Assembly (NCBI RefSeq): GCF_001039355.2
Contig: NW_019774936.1
Span: 372,001-436,000, forward strand
DNA from: Lingula anatina
Taxonomy: Eukaryota > Brachiopoda > Lingulata > Lingulida > Lingulidae
Reading direction: 5' to 3'
Length of the DNA: 64,000 nt
Part shown: piece after piece, positions 23,301 to 36,200 of the stretch
Layout of the letters: every line of letters starts with the position of its first letter
Position numbering within the stretch: position 1 is the first letter of the stretch
Notes under the pieces: generated by a model
Databases searched by the model: none
Told to the model about the DNA's origin: nothing
What the model saw: only the letters and a program-made list of their open reading frames with translations
Program-made: the position numbers and the translations under genes

Positions 23301-25669
23301 CATTTCAGAAACCATTATTTCTGCCCTAAGCTTGACAAAGATACTACTTCAGGTAGAATGCATTCGTGCAGGGTAGTGTGACCATACGCGTGTGAATGAA
23401 CCTGCACGTGTTCATGTTTGTGTGCGTGTGTTCTTACCGTAACCTCTTCGCTTCACTTCGTCATCTACGTCACTGTCGTCCACCCGCTGAGCTCCATACC
23501 CTGAAAAATGGGTGACTATTTAGTATTCTCTTACTTATCGCCCAAAAATTAATTGTTAATGCAGCGAAAAACTACTCTTATCACAATATAAGCCAGAACA
23601 TTCAGGCAAAATTAATTCTGCCACGACCCTGGCAAAGATTCTGCTACAGGTAATATGCATATGTGCGATGTCGTGTGGTCACATGCGTGTGTATGTGCCG
23701 GCACGTGTTCATGTTTGTGTGCGTGTGTTCTTACCGTAACCTCCATAACGTCTACCGTAGCCTCTGCGGTTCACCTCGTCATCTACGTCACTGTCGGCCA
23801 CCCGCTGAGCTCCATACCCTGGAAAATGGGTGACTATTTAGTATTCTCGTCTGCTACAAACATTATGTCAGTGTTACATTTTCACAGTTTCGGGACTTAT
23901 TGTTTTTTTTTTTTTTTTTTTTTTTGTTTGTTTGTTTGTTTGTTTTTTGTTTGTTTTTTTTTTTTCGAAAAAAGTTCCATACATTTTCGTTTCAAGCTTT
24001 TCATATCCCTTTATAACATAAGAGAGTGTGTTTATGATGGCGATTGGTTATTTATTATGTGTCTACAGGTATGAGAGCGTCTATGTTCCTACTACAGTAA
24101 AATGTATGTGTGCACTGCCGTGTGTATATGTGCCAGCATGTGTAAGTACCAGCACGTGTTCATGTTTGTGTGCGTGTGTTCTTACCGTAACCTCTTCGCT
24201 TCTCCTCGTCATTTACGTCACTGTCGTCCACCCGCTGAGCTCCATACCCTGAAAAATGGGTGATTATTTAGTATAGTCGTCTGCTTCAAACATTAAGTCT
24301 AACAGTTTCAGTTTCGGGATTTATTCTCTCTGTAATTTTTTTCGTAAAAAGTTACATACATCTTCGTTTCATGCGTTCCATATCCCTTTATAGCACAAGA
24401 GAGCGTGTGTGTGTTTGTGATGGCGATTGGTTTAGTAAAAACCATAACAATCAGGCAGAGCTTTTTTTCTGATTCTATTGTAAGTAGGTCTGCGGTCTCG
24501 GAGGTCTGCGCTCTCGGAGCGCTTTCTAGTTTATATTTGCTTTCTTTCTGCTGTGCACGGTAACGTTAATAGTTATCGCCCCAGAATTAATTTTAAATGC
24601 AGTGAAAATATGTTCTTATAAGTGAAAATATGTTCTTATTAGCCATAACATTAAGGCAAAATTAATTCTGCCACGATCCTGACAAAGAGTCTACTACAGG
24701 TAGAATGCATGTGTGCGCTGACGTGTGGTCATACGCGTGTATGTGCCAGAATGTTTGCGTGCGTGTGTTCCTACCGTAACCTCTTCGGTTCAGTTTGTTG
24801 TCCACCCGTTGAGTTTTATACCCTGAAACCGAACAAGAAGATGACTTTTACGTGGCCCATCTGCTACAAACATTTACAAAGCCTTGCATTTTCACAGGAT
24901 CGAGATTTTTATTACTACAATATATGTTTTGTAACTGTAAATATTTACAGATTCAAACTTCTTTCTTCAAAAATGTAAAGAGGACAGTAAGTATTATATT
25001 ATATTATATTATATTATATCACTTGTATGCCTAAAATAGCCCACTTCAATGTCAAAGTGTATGTGTGCTTGATTGCGTTTTTTTTTTTACGTGTATGTGA
25101 GCGGCTTACCTCGATATCCCCTTTTCTTCTCATCGGCTGAAACCGAACAAAAATATAACTATTTAATGTTCTTATACGCTTCAAACATTTCAATTGTCAT
25201 ATGCATTTCATTATGCATTATCTCAGATTCAATTAAATCTTCTTTTTTATCATAGTTATACGTAAAAGACAGTGTAATAAAATGGACAAATTATTTGAAA
25301 TAATTTGTCCATTGTTAAAAGCAAAAGTTTCTTCGAGGTAAGATATACGTATGAAAACAGCGATGTCTGTCATAACTGCACTATGATTTACAAACAGAAT
25401 AATTAACTGATGTAAAAAGATACATTTTAGTTTGGAATTATACACCCCCATACGAAAAAGTCCTATAGGATCCTATAAGATCCTATAGGATTCTATAAGA
25501 AATTGGCCCAATTTCCTATAGGATCCTATAGGATCTTATGGGATCCTATAGGACTTTTTCGTTAGGGCCTAAAAAGCACTGATAATTAAGTTCAAATTCC
25601 TTTCAAATTACCTCTAAAATGTTCTTTGTGAATCTCTCTTTTTCTGTTAATACAAAGGCAACAGACACA

Positions 25670-25704
<35 letters not shown>

Positions 25705-26050
25705 TGAGTGAGTGAGTGAGTGAGTGAGTGAAGGAGAGAGAGAGAGAGAGAAAGAGTGAATAAGAAAGAGAAGGTGAGAGAGAGAGAGAGAGAGAGAAAA
25801 GGCCCAGAGAGAGACTGAAAAACCCAAACACATACAAGTACATATATGCCTGTACACACATATATATATGTACACACACCTAAAAAGACGCAGACACAGT
25901 CATAATCAGACTCATGTTGGGCACTCTCAAACATACAAATTCACACAAATACACACACAATGCACATACCGGTTACTTACCTTCCTCTCCAAATATTCCT
26001 ATTATAACAAGTCCACAAACGAAGAGAAAAAGAAGGGAAGGATTCTTCAT
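20288..26050 (-). CDS. Copy 3: secreted precursor of GYGAQRV / KRRGY exons
   Basis: Coding exons 5' to 3': 25981-26050, 25110-25136, 24775-24822, 24186-24248, 23735-23818, 23438-23500, 23052-23117, 22625-22708, 21984-22046, 21587-21652, 21302-21376, 20288-20349. They total 771 nt and give 256 residues. All internal exons are phase 1-1. After the signal peptide most exons read G-Y-x-A-Q-R-V, then an acidic block such as DDSDVDDEV, then Lys/Asn-Arg-Arg-Gly-Tyr. Two exons carry the extension GRRYGGY. Cleavage at KRR would release RGYG-YGAQRV-type peptides with acidic tails; this is inference. An assembly gap (20901-21100) lies in the last intron and could hide exons. The unusual exon at 21302 may end earlier at GTAGAG, but GTAAGC at its present end is the better donor. 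Confidence 0.75.
20461..20690. mobile_element. MITE (TTTTAGATCGATC family) in copy 3 last intron
   Basis: Ends AGGGTGCTTTCCCAGAGATTTAG and TCTATGGAAATGGGGTGTTA. Internal GGGGGTTCAGGCTTAATTGC and AGTAGGCGGGACAGACGCTTA match the other copies. Confidence 0.7.
20901..21100. other. Assembly gap (200 N)
   Basis: A run of 200 N, probably a placeholder length. It falls in the last coding intron of copy 3 and may hide one or more exons. Confidence 1.
22425..24290. repeat. Tandem duplication of about 1.1 kb inside copy 3
   Basis: Bases about 22425-23160 and 23530-24290 are near-copies. They share intron sequence (GCAAAATTAATTCTGCCA..., ATGGCGATTGGTTATTTATT) and two exons each: 22625-22708 with 23735-23818, and 23052-23117 with 24186-24248. 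Confidence 0.8.
22625..22708 (-). CDS. Extended 84-nt exon of copy 3 with GRRYGGY
   Basis: Reads GYGAQRVADSDEDDEVNRRG then YGRRYGGY. Its twin at 23735-23818 differs by Glu to Val in the acidic block. The extra seven residues are strongly cationic and Tyr/Gly-rich, and add a second Arg-Arg pair. Confidence 0.75.
25110..25136 (-). CDS. 27-nt exon of copy 3 (ADEKKRGYR)
   Basis: Between TTTCAG and GTAAGC, phase 1-1. It is the second exon, directly after the signal exon. It carries the KKRG core in its shortest form. Confidence 0.65.
25452..25562. repeat. Near-perfect 111-bp hairpin of CCTATAGGATC units
   Basis: Arms ACGAAAAAGTCCTATAGGATC... and their reverse complement flank a short TTGGCCCAA centre. 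The arms are themselves made of 11-12-bp CCTATAGGATC and CCTATAAGATC units. It lies in the intron after the signal exon of copy 3 and is likely a small palindromic MITE. Confidence 0.8.
25675..25800. repeat. GA/GTGA-rich simple repeat
   Basis: GA dinucleotides interrupted by GTGA tetranucleotides. It gives overlapping Leu/Ser open frames on the minus strand that are not genes. Confidence 0.9.
25981..26050 (-). CDS. Copy 3 signal-peptide exon
   Basis: Encodes MKNPSLLFLFVCGLVIIG then IFGEE, ending in phase 1 at GTAAGTAA. It is aligned with copies 1 and 2 and two residues shorter. Confidence 0.87.
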
Positions 26051-26144
26051 AGCTGAATTCAGATCGCTTGTCGTCACTTCTGCAGTATAATAATCGTGCC
26101 CGTTTGTCGTTCAGCCTGATATGAGCTGCTATAAACGAATGCAG

Positions 26145-26170
26145 CTTTTATATCTCCCTGAGTCACGCCC
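26145..26170 (-). promoter_or_regulatory. Copy 3 core promoter: TATAAAAG and GGGCGTGACTCA
   Basis: TATAAAAG on the minus strand at 26145-26152 is preceded by GGGCGTGACTCAGGG. It contains TGACTCA, the consensus for AP-1 type bZIP factors. Copies 1 and 2 have TGACTCC, one base off. Confidence 0.6.
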
Positions 26171-27840
26171 AGTACACGGGGGTGTGGTTTTCATACTTAA
26201 ACAAGGTTGGGGAAGTAAGTGACTGCGTCTGAATTAAATTCTTTGTGATCATTAACGCGTTGCGACCGTAGAGTTGGGTTCCATCTTAGGGTATAATCAG
26301 CGGTAATATTGAGAATGGCCGGAGATTTCCGCGCCTTTGTTCTGTGCGCCGTGACTTCTATGATTTCCACATCATTGCACGTCATGTGCGTGTTTTTGAA
26401 AACAAAATGGCTGCCTTCCAGCTGCTGCACTTTTAAGAACTTTTCAACAGAGAGGGAGGCCGATCATTTTATTATCTTATTTCTTTTACGTGCATCTGAA
26501 GGAATAGTCATGAACATGTACTTATAAATTGTTAAAGGACCGCGAGCAACTATTTTGATATAAAAAAAACTGATAGAGACCGCCGTCCTAAAAATCCAAT
26601 AGTTTCTCCTTTCTCATGATACGCAGAGCTGTATATAAATCGATATTGCAATTGTTGCAACGCTGGTCCTAGTCCTGGTACCTTCCTAAAAATGAAAGAG
26701 TTTCACTTGTTTCTGGCTTTTAACGTCGAAGAGAATCCACAAGACTGGCTGCATAACAACACTTAACGACGATATTGTTATTAACTTTGAAATAAAAAAA
26801 CATACTACTCTCTTTATAAACCCAAGGTGCTCCGTGCTTATGAACTTACTGAGTCGTAATCATTTTTACCGCGCCTTTCTATATTATAAAAAGTCCCTAC
26901 ATTAGAAACAAACATGGGTCGTAAGTTTTTATGCATTTCTTTTTACTTTATCCATTTATTTGTGAATTTTATTGATTTTTATTTTCTCATGCTTTTGTGA
27001 CACCAGACCTTGTTTTTCTATATGCGCGTTTTTCGATCGAGGAATGAAAAAGTGTAGGAAAATTCATTTAGGTAATTTAAGAAAGAATGGACTTTCTAGC
27101 ATAAACTATGTTTGACTACTTGTTTACTTGTTATTATTTTGTTACATTTCTCTGTACCAACATGTCCATTCTGCACATGGTTTACGATAATAAATATCTG
27201 TATCTAATAAATAACTGTATCTGTTAAATCAAAACGTGCATAAATGCAAAAATCCCAAACTTAAGTTGTACAGCGAACAGACGAGTAAAAGTTTACCAGG
27301 TAAATCTCTACCAGTTTCTGGTTAAGACATGTCATGCACGCTATATTTTTTATTAAATTTATATATTTATTTAAGTTTATATATTTTGTGTATGTGGTGC
27401 ATTTTGGTGATTAGAGAAAATATTTGATGGAATTTTCATGGAAAAAATCATCCAAAGGTTTGTCATTGTTAAAGCTGCATATACGTATAAGACTACTTAA
27501 CATTTCAGCTGAATACTATAATTTGAATTTAAACACAAACAATGATTCCTCACGTCGGGCTACATGGTACAGTGTACGTGTCGATGCATGGTTATGTCAT
27601 ATAAAGTCCGGTATGAAAGCCAACGACCGACAAGTCCTAATTATGTTGGATTCATTTCAAGCTTCTATATCAATGATACAAAGAGATTTCCCCGCGTACC
27701 ATGATAATGTTTTACCACTAACCGGTTATTATTGAGTTGATTACGTCACTATCAACTTACCTGCTCCTTTGTCGTTTGGATGACCCTGGGATGTCCGTAG
27801 GCGAAGACAGGGGTATCATTACAGTGTGAATGAATCTGAC

Positions 27841-28077
27841 TTAGGGGAGACCGGGGCTAGTTAGACCCCGGGGGTAAGTTGGCCCCCCATTAATTTATGA
27901 CAAAGTAACTATGGGGTAAAAGAATTGATCACAACATTTTGTAAAGTGACCGTATCCAATAGTGCTAAGAAAGCGTCGGCAGTGAATCCAAATGAAATAA
28001 TGTAGCATCTTAAAGTAACTTGATGGGGGGGGGGGCAACTTACCCCGGGGTCCAACTAGCCCCGCGGTCTCTCCTAA
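27841..28077. mobile_element. 237-bp MITE with GGGGAGACCGGGGCTAGTT termini
   Basis: Arms of about 55 bp: TTAGGGGAGACCGGGGCTAG... and a matching reverse complement ending CCGCGGTCTCTCCTAA. The G-rich arm contains a G10 run. Flanking TTA/TAA may be a target duplication. Confidence 0.8.
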
Positions 28078-28636
28078 ATTCTATTGTTGCCATAAATAGT
28101 AAAACAGCAGCCAAAGGTATAGTGTATTCTTGATGTAAATAAAAAAAAGATGAAAATATAGAAAAAGTGTCACATTTACCGGTACATAAACTTCGTAATA
28201 AGATTAATCCAAGGATTAATCACGATAGTACACCAACATGAGATTTCCAACAAAGGAAGATCAGACAAAAAGCGAACATTTCTTAACAATGATAAACACA
28301 AAAAGGCGGGGAAAGAAAGCAGAGATTTCCCCCCAGAGTCGAGTTAGCCGAAAAACTCATTTGATTTGAGCAACCACAAATGCATACATTTCTAAAAGTC
28401 AGCTCTTCAAAGTTGGGCCTATGAAAATAATTCAATTATTCAATTTCATATTCCCCGTTCAATTGACGGCAAACATCCAAGCATAATATGAATTTTTTAA
28501 AAAAAATATTCAATATTTCGGCCCCACCATAATAATATACAATATAGCACAGCATGACAGAATACAACACAAAAACAATTAACAAAAACAATAAAATCAC
28601 CAGGAATTTACTTTTAAAGGGGTGAAATCTCTGCCC

Positions 28637-28740
28637 ATGTGTGTGTGAGTGTGTGAGTGTGTGTGAGTGCGTGTGTGTGTGCGCGTGTGTGTGTGTGTGC
28701 GTGTGTGTGTGTGTGTACATGTATGTATGTGTGTGTGTGT
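28637..28740. repeat. (GT)n microsatellite
   Basis: Interrupted GT repeat with GCGC and TATG variants. It produces a His/Thr frame on the other strand that is not a gene. Confidence 0.9.
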
Positions 28741-31201
28741 AGGGGTTAACTTCCATGCTTGGCCTACTCAAGAACTGCGTAATTACATGTACATGTATTT
28801 AATTTAACTCTCATACAGGTCCGGATCCATGCCGTCTTTGAGTATGTTCATTTATTCATTTATTTATTTATTTTTATTTATTTATTTATATAAGCATCTT
28901 GAACGTGTTCAAAGATGAACGTGTATTTTTTTTCTGTATTTCATTTAATTTCACCTAATTTTAACTTTATCAATTTAATTTATTTCTTTTATTCTTTTTT
29001 TTTTCATTCATCTTTTAAAGGTGGTTATAAATATAACATTTGATCCTGTCACACCGGGGATACTATTGTTCACATACATAAGACTTAGACCTGGTATCGC
29101 GGGCCGGATAACACACTCCATAATATTACAGTATTACTGGTATCAATATCAACTTGATCATCTTACTATTCCCCTGGGAGTCATGTACACCGTAAACACC
29201 TGAGTCAGCCTACAGCAGCAACTTAAGCTCATTGCGTACACGAACATATTCGTGGCCTGGTGGCCTTCCAAAATACTGACAATAGCCTACAATTACTGCG
29301 ATCGTATTGTTCGTATTGTCTGGGTTCAATAGCTCACCTGTTTGTAACTCCGTTTGTTTGCCTTTGGCGTCAAGCTCGACAGGCTTCCAACTCGCATTTA
29401 ATAAAAGTGATTAAAATACCAGTTAAAACTAGATCAGGGGATGTAGTAATCCTGTTACGCAATGTTGAACCGGCTTGAAAACAATACAGTAAAGAGATGT
29501 GCCTTGATATTTTGTGAGTTTTTTTTTTTTTTTTTTAAGATCTTATATTGATGAGGCAACATTTCGTGCGATATTTTAGCTATATAAGTGCGATTAGAAA
29601 ATATTATTATTATTATGATTATTATTATTTTTATTATTATTATTATTATTATGTTTTCCGCTTTCTTTAAAAATAACCACACGTGATCTGTCATTACCTC
29701 TGTTTAAACTAGGATCCAACATTTCTAGTTCCTTTCGTTAGCTAAAATTTAAAACAATAAAGCACAAGTTAGATTGCAATCAGAGCCGGAAATCGTGGAG
29801 TTATTTTTTATTATTATTTTTTTTTATTATTCACGAAAATTAATACAGGACATTTACAACACAATAAGAGACAAATACACCTTCCACACACCATTCACAC
29901 ACTACAAACGAAGTTCTTACAAATGTTGATTAAAAATACATGTAGAATTTTTTTAAATAAAAGAATCTTAGTAGGCCTAGGCTACGACAAAAGTTCTTTT
30001 CTATTCATATCAATATTTTTTCTATACTGTCCCATTTATTTTCTTAGATTATCTGCCTTTTGAGGACCCAGTAGGTATAAAAATTGAAAATCTATTTTCT
30101 TTTGCTTTTCCAAATACTGGAAATCGTGGAGTTATCTTTAGGTACGGGTTATTTACGTTCCCGCATCGTTTCTTCCCTTCAGCTACAGAAGAAATACATG
30201 TACATGTATATACAATATTGGTATCAATACGCCCCCGCATCTTTACTCCTCCTCATCCGTTTTTGAATGATGGTTCAAAAATAAATCTCGCTTTTGGTCC
30301 TGGGAAGAAATATTTTCATAGAAAAATATTTTATTTACATTAACATTTTAAGATTATTATTAATAATAATAATAATATTTAAATATTGATATTAAATTTT
30401 TGTAATAATGTGATATATGTTGCAATAAATGTTTACCAGGAGCGACAAATGTCACCTGTACAAAGTAATTGGGAAGCGGACTACGGTTCCTAGCGGACTA
30501 CCGTTCTTAATTGTCACACCGGCTCTGAGTTTTAAATATTTCGTATATGTAATATGAGAAGGATTTCTTTAGTAAGACCCGTTGCATATTTTTCGTGCAG
30601 ACCTGTGTCTCCTTTGATCCCTGATGACTACTTCTTTTGAAGTCCTAATTTATAGGGGAGCAGGGGCGTGGCAAGGGGCGGGGCACAACTCATTTGACAA
30701 CAACGAATGGCTTTGCCAGCCCCTCTCTACCACGCCCTTTAATTTACAGGAAAAGACACCCTTTATTTTTCAGGAAAAGACACTCTCTGCACCTTATAGA
30801 CATTTTATATGGACAAACCTCAGATTTAATGAAACAACTTAGTCTCACTGAGACGGAGAACACACCTTTCGACCTTATCACAAAGCTTTCTATAGGTGAA
30901 CTGATTTTCACTTGTCACCGGTGTCAGGTGTGGTGGCAGTCCGCGCAAGATGTCTCCTAGGGCTCAGTCTCACCGATGAGTCAATATAATATTTAATTTT
31001 TTCGTTATCTAAGAAGGAATGGATTATTCTTTTAGGCTCGTTCGCCACCCAGCAACTTCTTGCTGGTTACAATCAGAATGAGAGCACGCAGCGTGTATAC
31101 CACACAATTTTCACACGCTTTCACACAGATAAACTCGAAGACATCATTTTTGAATATGATAATGAAATGAAATAACAAACACAAACTTTACAATGCTGCT
31201 A

Positions 31202-31990
31202 TTTATTGACTGTTAGTAGTAAATTATTTTTTCTAGATTATCATTTGGGCAAAAAAGCAAACTTTAAGTAATAAATGTGTTTATTTCGCTTAAAAGAAGT
31301 ATTGCCCGCTTTAGACTTTAATCAGTTACGATCTTAAAGAATATAAAAAAATGGTTTGAAATAACCAAAAAATCATCATGTCCAGTTACGGATGCGGTCT
31401 GTCTTGGATGGTATCTAATTGTCTGTGGTCATATTGTCGAACAGTTGGACACAGTCCAAAAAGTAGTCTCGTTCCTTATTTACAGCATAAAGAATGATTT
31501 ATCCTTCGTTTTATAAGCCGGTTAAATGTACATGACGTCCACGTTGTCTCTGATGGGAACACTGAACCAGTAGTTCGAGTTCTGTTGTAAAAATTCAATG
31601 CGAAAATTCAAATCTCGCGAGAATCTTGCGGGAATTTTACACTGGGAAACGGTGTAACGAAACTGAGGGTCCGTGTGGCAGAAAGGCCGCCCTCCATTTT
31701 GTAATAATGGTTAGGGTTAGTCTGACCTAAGTGAGTCAAAATCTAGGGCGAGGCTTACCTGTAGAAATGAATGGGAAGCGGACTCCCTATCATGGGGGAC
31801 TCTCTATCACGTTACACTGGTATGGTTTCTCAGGCATGTAAATTAATATGTAAATTTGTAGTCAAGTAGTTTAAATAAAAATAATCACTCAACATCTCAG
31901 AACGAAGTGGTGCTTATCCAAAAGAAGTTTGTTCTCGCGGGAAAGCCGAGGTCACGTATTGGAAGGATAGAGTGCGTCCAGATGATACAA
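31202..31990 (-). other. Copy 4 conserved 3'UTR exon with AATAAA
   Basis: CTTTCAG precedes TTGTATCATCTGGACGCAC on the minus strand. AATAAATAGCAGC lies at 31202-31207. It matches the 3'UTR exons of copies 2, 3 and 5. An inserted repeat at about 31630-31810 (arms with GTAACG near both ends) lies inside it. Confidence 0.5.
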
Positions 31991-32365
31991 CTGAAAGACG
32001 AAAAATAAATAAATAAATAAACTACGTAACTCTTCTGTTTTTGTTTGCAGTTCATTTTGCATATTAGCTTATGATTTTTTGCACGTGTGGTGTGTTTAAT
32101 ATTGAAACCAGAAAGGAAACCGATTTAGAATATAATTCAATTCAAATCAAACTTTCCCTCAGATTGCTTTTGTTGTAATTTTATATATTGCAACATGTTC
32201 CAGATAAATAGATTCTTTAAAACAACAACACACTTAGCATGCACTGATTACTTTACATAATAACTTAATGCATATTTTAATTTAAAAAAGTATAATCAAA
32301 GAAAATTATACTTTAAAAAAATATATCTCAACAATTTTTGACACTGTAGCCAAATTAATCAGACC

Positions 32366-32427
32366 TTATTTCTTTCTCTTTTGAAGATCAATGAGTCTTT
32401 TCAGTAGGTTGATATTGGCGTCTGCAG
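32366..32427 (-). CDS. Copy 4 terminal coding exon
   Basis: Reads (A)ADANINLLKRLIDLQKRKK then TAA. Same family tail as copies 3 and 5. The stop is followed at once by a possible GTCTGA donor leading to the 3'UTR exon. Confidence 0.82.
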
Positions 32428-32795
32428 CTGAAATCGAAACCATACAGAGTGATAATTACAACATTGCAGGCAAGTCGAGAGAAAATAGGAGACTGGTGTT
32501 GGTTGTCCCATTAGGACACTTTGGCCTTGTACCATACTAGAAAAGCCGACTGAGATTGGTTTAAAACTGTCAAACCTGTTTCAGAGCGAATGCCGCTGAC
32601 TTAGCTACAGAAAAAAGGCAAATTTTTACGCAAATGTAGTGACATTTGGCTCACAATTTGACCAAGGGCGCATTCAGATTCACACATCGCACTAGCTGGG
32701 TCGGCCCAGCTCTGGGGGGATATTCGTTAAAGGGCACTCAGGGGAATCATATTGTCCATACGGTCCGAATGTTAGATTTCTGTTTGTCAGTTTTC

Positions 32796-32826
<31 letters not shown>

Positions 32827-33223
32827 TGTGTTGAGTGTGTTGAGTGAATGTGTCTATCGTCGATGTCTTTTTTGTCTTTCACAAAATTACAGCACTGCAT
32901 GGTACAATTTCATAGATGCGAATTAATGCTTTTATCACAGAAATGTATAGCGCTACACACATCTCCTTTTAAAAAAAGAAATGTGTCTATTTGGCGTGAC
33001 TGCATGTGAGTGTAAATTCATCATAAATGTACATGTATGTGAGCGTGCGTACACTTCTTACCTCGCTTACTGCCACTTGGCAGTTTGGGATTCGCACCTG
33101 AAATCGAACGAAAGAAATGATTAAGTTCTCATGTGCCACACAGCAGTGTTGCCTTTTCACAAATTGGGGGTTTTCAGTGCAAAGTATTCTACATGCTCTT
33201 CAATAAGCTATTCTTAACATTTA

Positions 33224-33285
<62 letters not shown>

Positions 33286-36200
33286 TTTCAGCAATGTATT
33301 ATTCACCTGAAGAGTAGTTTACAAAATTCACATCTTGATCATCATCATCTGAGTTGTCGGCAATCTCCTTAACTTTATGTCCTAAAATAGAACAAAAACA
33401 GCTCATTTTCATGCCTTCTTTACTTCCGTCATTATATGCTTATACACACATAACCGTACACCGGAAGATATGTCTAAAATGCAGTTGTCATATTCACTTA
33501 TATTGCTTTAATGTTCTGCTTTAGTGTATGTATACATGGTTTTATACCTTATAATCAAACGAGCAAACTTTTTCACCTGGGCCTGCTACTTTTTTGCGAG
33601 AATAACAACAGAAATGCACGGTGACCCATTTTTTAAATATTGTAATATTGAAATGAATTACATTAATGTTCTGTTTAAGTGACCATGCGCGTGTGTTTGT
33701 TTGTTTGTTTGTTTGTTTGTTTGTTTATACGCCAGTGAGAGCGGGTATTTGGAATTTTTCACGTGTGAACCTGTATGTATGTATGTATGTATGTATGCGT
33801 GTTACCTCCATAAGCTCGTTTATCGTCGTTAACCCGCTGAGCTGGTCTACCTAAAATGGAACAAAATGTCTTGTGTAAAAGTTTAACGATGGTGCATTTT
33901 TGAAAATGACAGTTTGCTGTAGAAAACGGCTGGTGAGAACACACTGATCTAGGTTTTATCTTTTTTCATGCACTTGGACAGTGGAGTATATATATGGTGC
34001 ACTGTAAGTATCCAATTACATAAGTGTGATTGAGGGTTATTATACATATACTTTTTATTATACATTTTTTAGAAAAAAATCCAGCCAAATCATAATAATT
34101 AAGCAGTCATGTTTCCTGTGTTTATATTCTGTGTCCATGTGTATATGATTGTAACTTAAGTGGTTTTTTGTCACGCGTGTACATGTATGTGTGCGTGATA
34201 CCTGGAGCCCCTCGTTTATCTTCGTTAACCCGCGTGGCTGGATACCCTGAAATGGACGGTGGGTCATTAGTATCTTATTGGTATACTTTCTATTCTATAC
34301 TTTCCGTCTGTCTCTTTTTCTGATAATGCTACATTCAAGTATACAGCAATTTCAAATTTTGCTTTAGTTTCAGCGTGTATTTGTGCGTGATGGCAATTGG
34401 GTATTGATCTAGTTTGGTTACGGAGCAATCACGCCAACAGTGAAGCATGTTTACAGTTTTAGGCTTCGTGCTACAGAAACATACAGTGCACAGATCGTAA
34501 ATATCAAGCACCACCGCGTTTTTTCTATACTCAAATTTCTTTCGATATTGTTACATTCAGCCATACGGTTTTCACATTTCAATATTAGTATTGGAAAAAA
34601 TGTATACGTAATGGGGATTGGCTATTAATCACGTGTGCACAGAAATGTATGCGTGGTACCTCTGTAGGTAGTGGAAAGGCGTTTCTCCTCGTCGTTTATG
34701 CCACTGTGTTCGTCGTTAACCTTAGCAGCACCACGGTATCCTGTAACACAGATAGATATGTTCTTATAATTAAGTTTTATGTTTATGTTTTATGTTTTCT
34801 TTGAGCAACTTCACCTAAAGCTGGCACGAACCATGAAATTGCGGATAGCGTTCTGCGCGTTATAAAAAATTACCATTACATAAAAATGAAAATTTTTCAT
34901 TACACACTGTAACCAGATATCTAAATAAGGTTATAAAAACAGAAATGATAACATCATTTTGCGTTTTGTTTTAAATTAATAAAACACATCAATATTATGC
35001 TTTAAGGCCCATGTATATGTGTCACTTGTGTACATTTTTTGTGTGCGTGTTACCTGCAGGCCCTCGTCTATCGTCGTTAACCCGCGTGGCTGGATACCCT
35101 GAAATGTACGATGGGTCATTAGAATCTAATTGCTATACTTTCTTTACGTCTGTCTTTTTTTAAATAATGCTACATTCATGTATACAGCAATTTCATATTC
35201 TGCTTTAGTTTCAGCGTGTATTTGTGAGTGGTGTCGATTGGTTATTGATCTTGTTTGGGTCCGGTGCAAACACGTCCACAGTGAAGCATGTTTACAGTTT
35301 AAGGCTTCGTGCTACAAAAAGCACACAGTGCATCGATCGTAAATATCAAGCACCACCACATTTTTTCTATACTTAAATTTCTTTCGACATTTATCACATT
35401 CAGCCATGCGGCTTTCGCATTTCAATATGAGTATTGGAATGAATGAAAACGTGATGGTGATTGGCTATTGATCACGTGTGCACAGAAATGTATGCGTACT
35501 ACCTCTGTAGGTAGTGGAAAGGCGTTTCTCCTCGTCGTCTATGCCACTGTCTTCGTCGTTAACCCTAGCACCGCGGTATCCTGAAACACAGACAGATAGG
35601 TTCTTATATTATGATTAAGTTTCATATTTTCATTCCAAATCACAACTTATTTGTATTTAAACGGCCGAAGAATGTCCCATCACTGAAACATCATAGAGCA
35701 GCGGGCATTACCACTGTAACGAGCAATCTAAATGAGTGTGTGATTGAGATCGATCAAGAATATAACAATTTTATGTTTTTGTAGGCTCTCCCATTTTGAA
35801 CAGTCGTGCATTTTGGAAGATCTAAAAACATTACAAATACAGAAATGTTAACATCATTTTGCGTTTTTTTTTTATTAATAAAACATCAATATTATGCTTT
35901 AAGGCCCATGTATATGTGTCACGTGTGTACATGTATGTGTGCGTGTTACCTGCGGGCCTTCGTTGATCGTCGTTAACCCGCTTGCCTGAATAAGACACTG
36001 AAATGAAACAAAATTATATCTTCATAATTTGCATTTTTGTAGATGGCACTTTTTCTTGGAAAATGCCCGCGAGAACAAAATGATCCTACAGCCTTTTATG
36101 ATGCAAGCATTTTGAAAGCGGAGCATTTTTCAGAAACTTAGGCAAGTTTCGCCACCAAATAATAAACAGTGATGTAGTTTTCAAAAGTTAAGGATAATTT

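Larger units (their letters stand above)
26171..31195. other. Intergenic region between copies 3 and 4
   Basis: No supported gene. It holds a MITE (27841-28077), a GT-rich microsatellite (28637-28740), AT/ATT and poly-T tracts (29517-29650), and scattered low-complexity sequence. About 27730-27840 resembles the upstream regions of copies 1 and 2. A 103-codon plus-strand frame at 27424-27735 has no recognisable motif or splice context. Confidence 0.6.

Noticed and set aside
22551-24074. Two near-identical plus-strand frames (22551-22940, 23655-24074)
   Set aside because: Similarity follows from the 1.1-kb tandem duplication. The strand with spliced, phase-consistent exons is the minus strand.
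25592-25934. Overlapping Leu/Ser-rich minus-strand frames
   Set aside because: Products of the GA/GTGA simple repeat.
27424-27735. 103-codon plus-strand frame
   Set aside because: No recognisable domain, signal peptide or splice context, and no counterpart upstream of the other copies.
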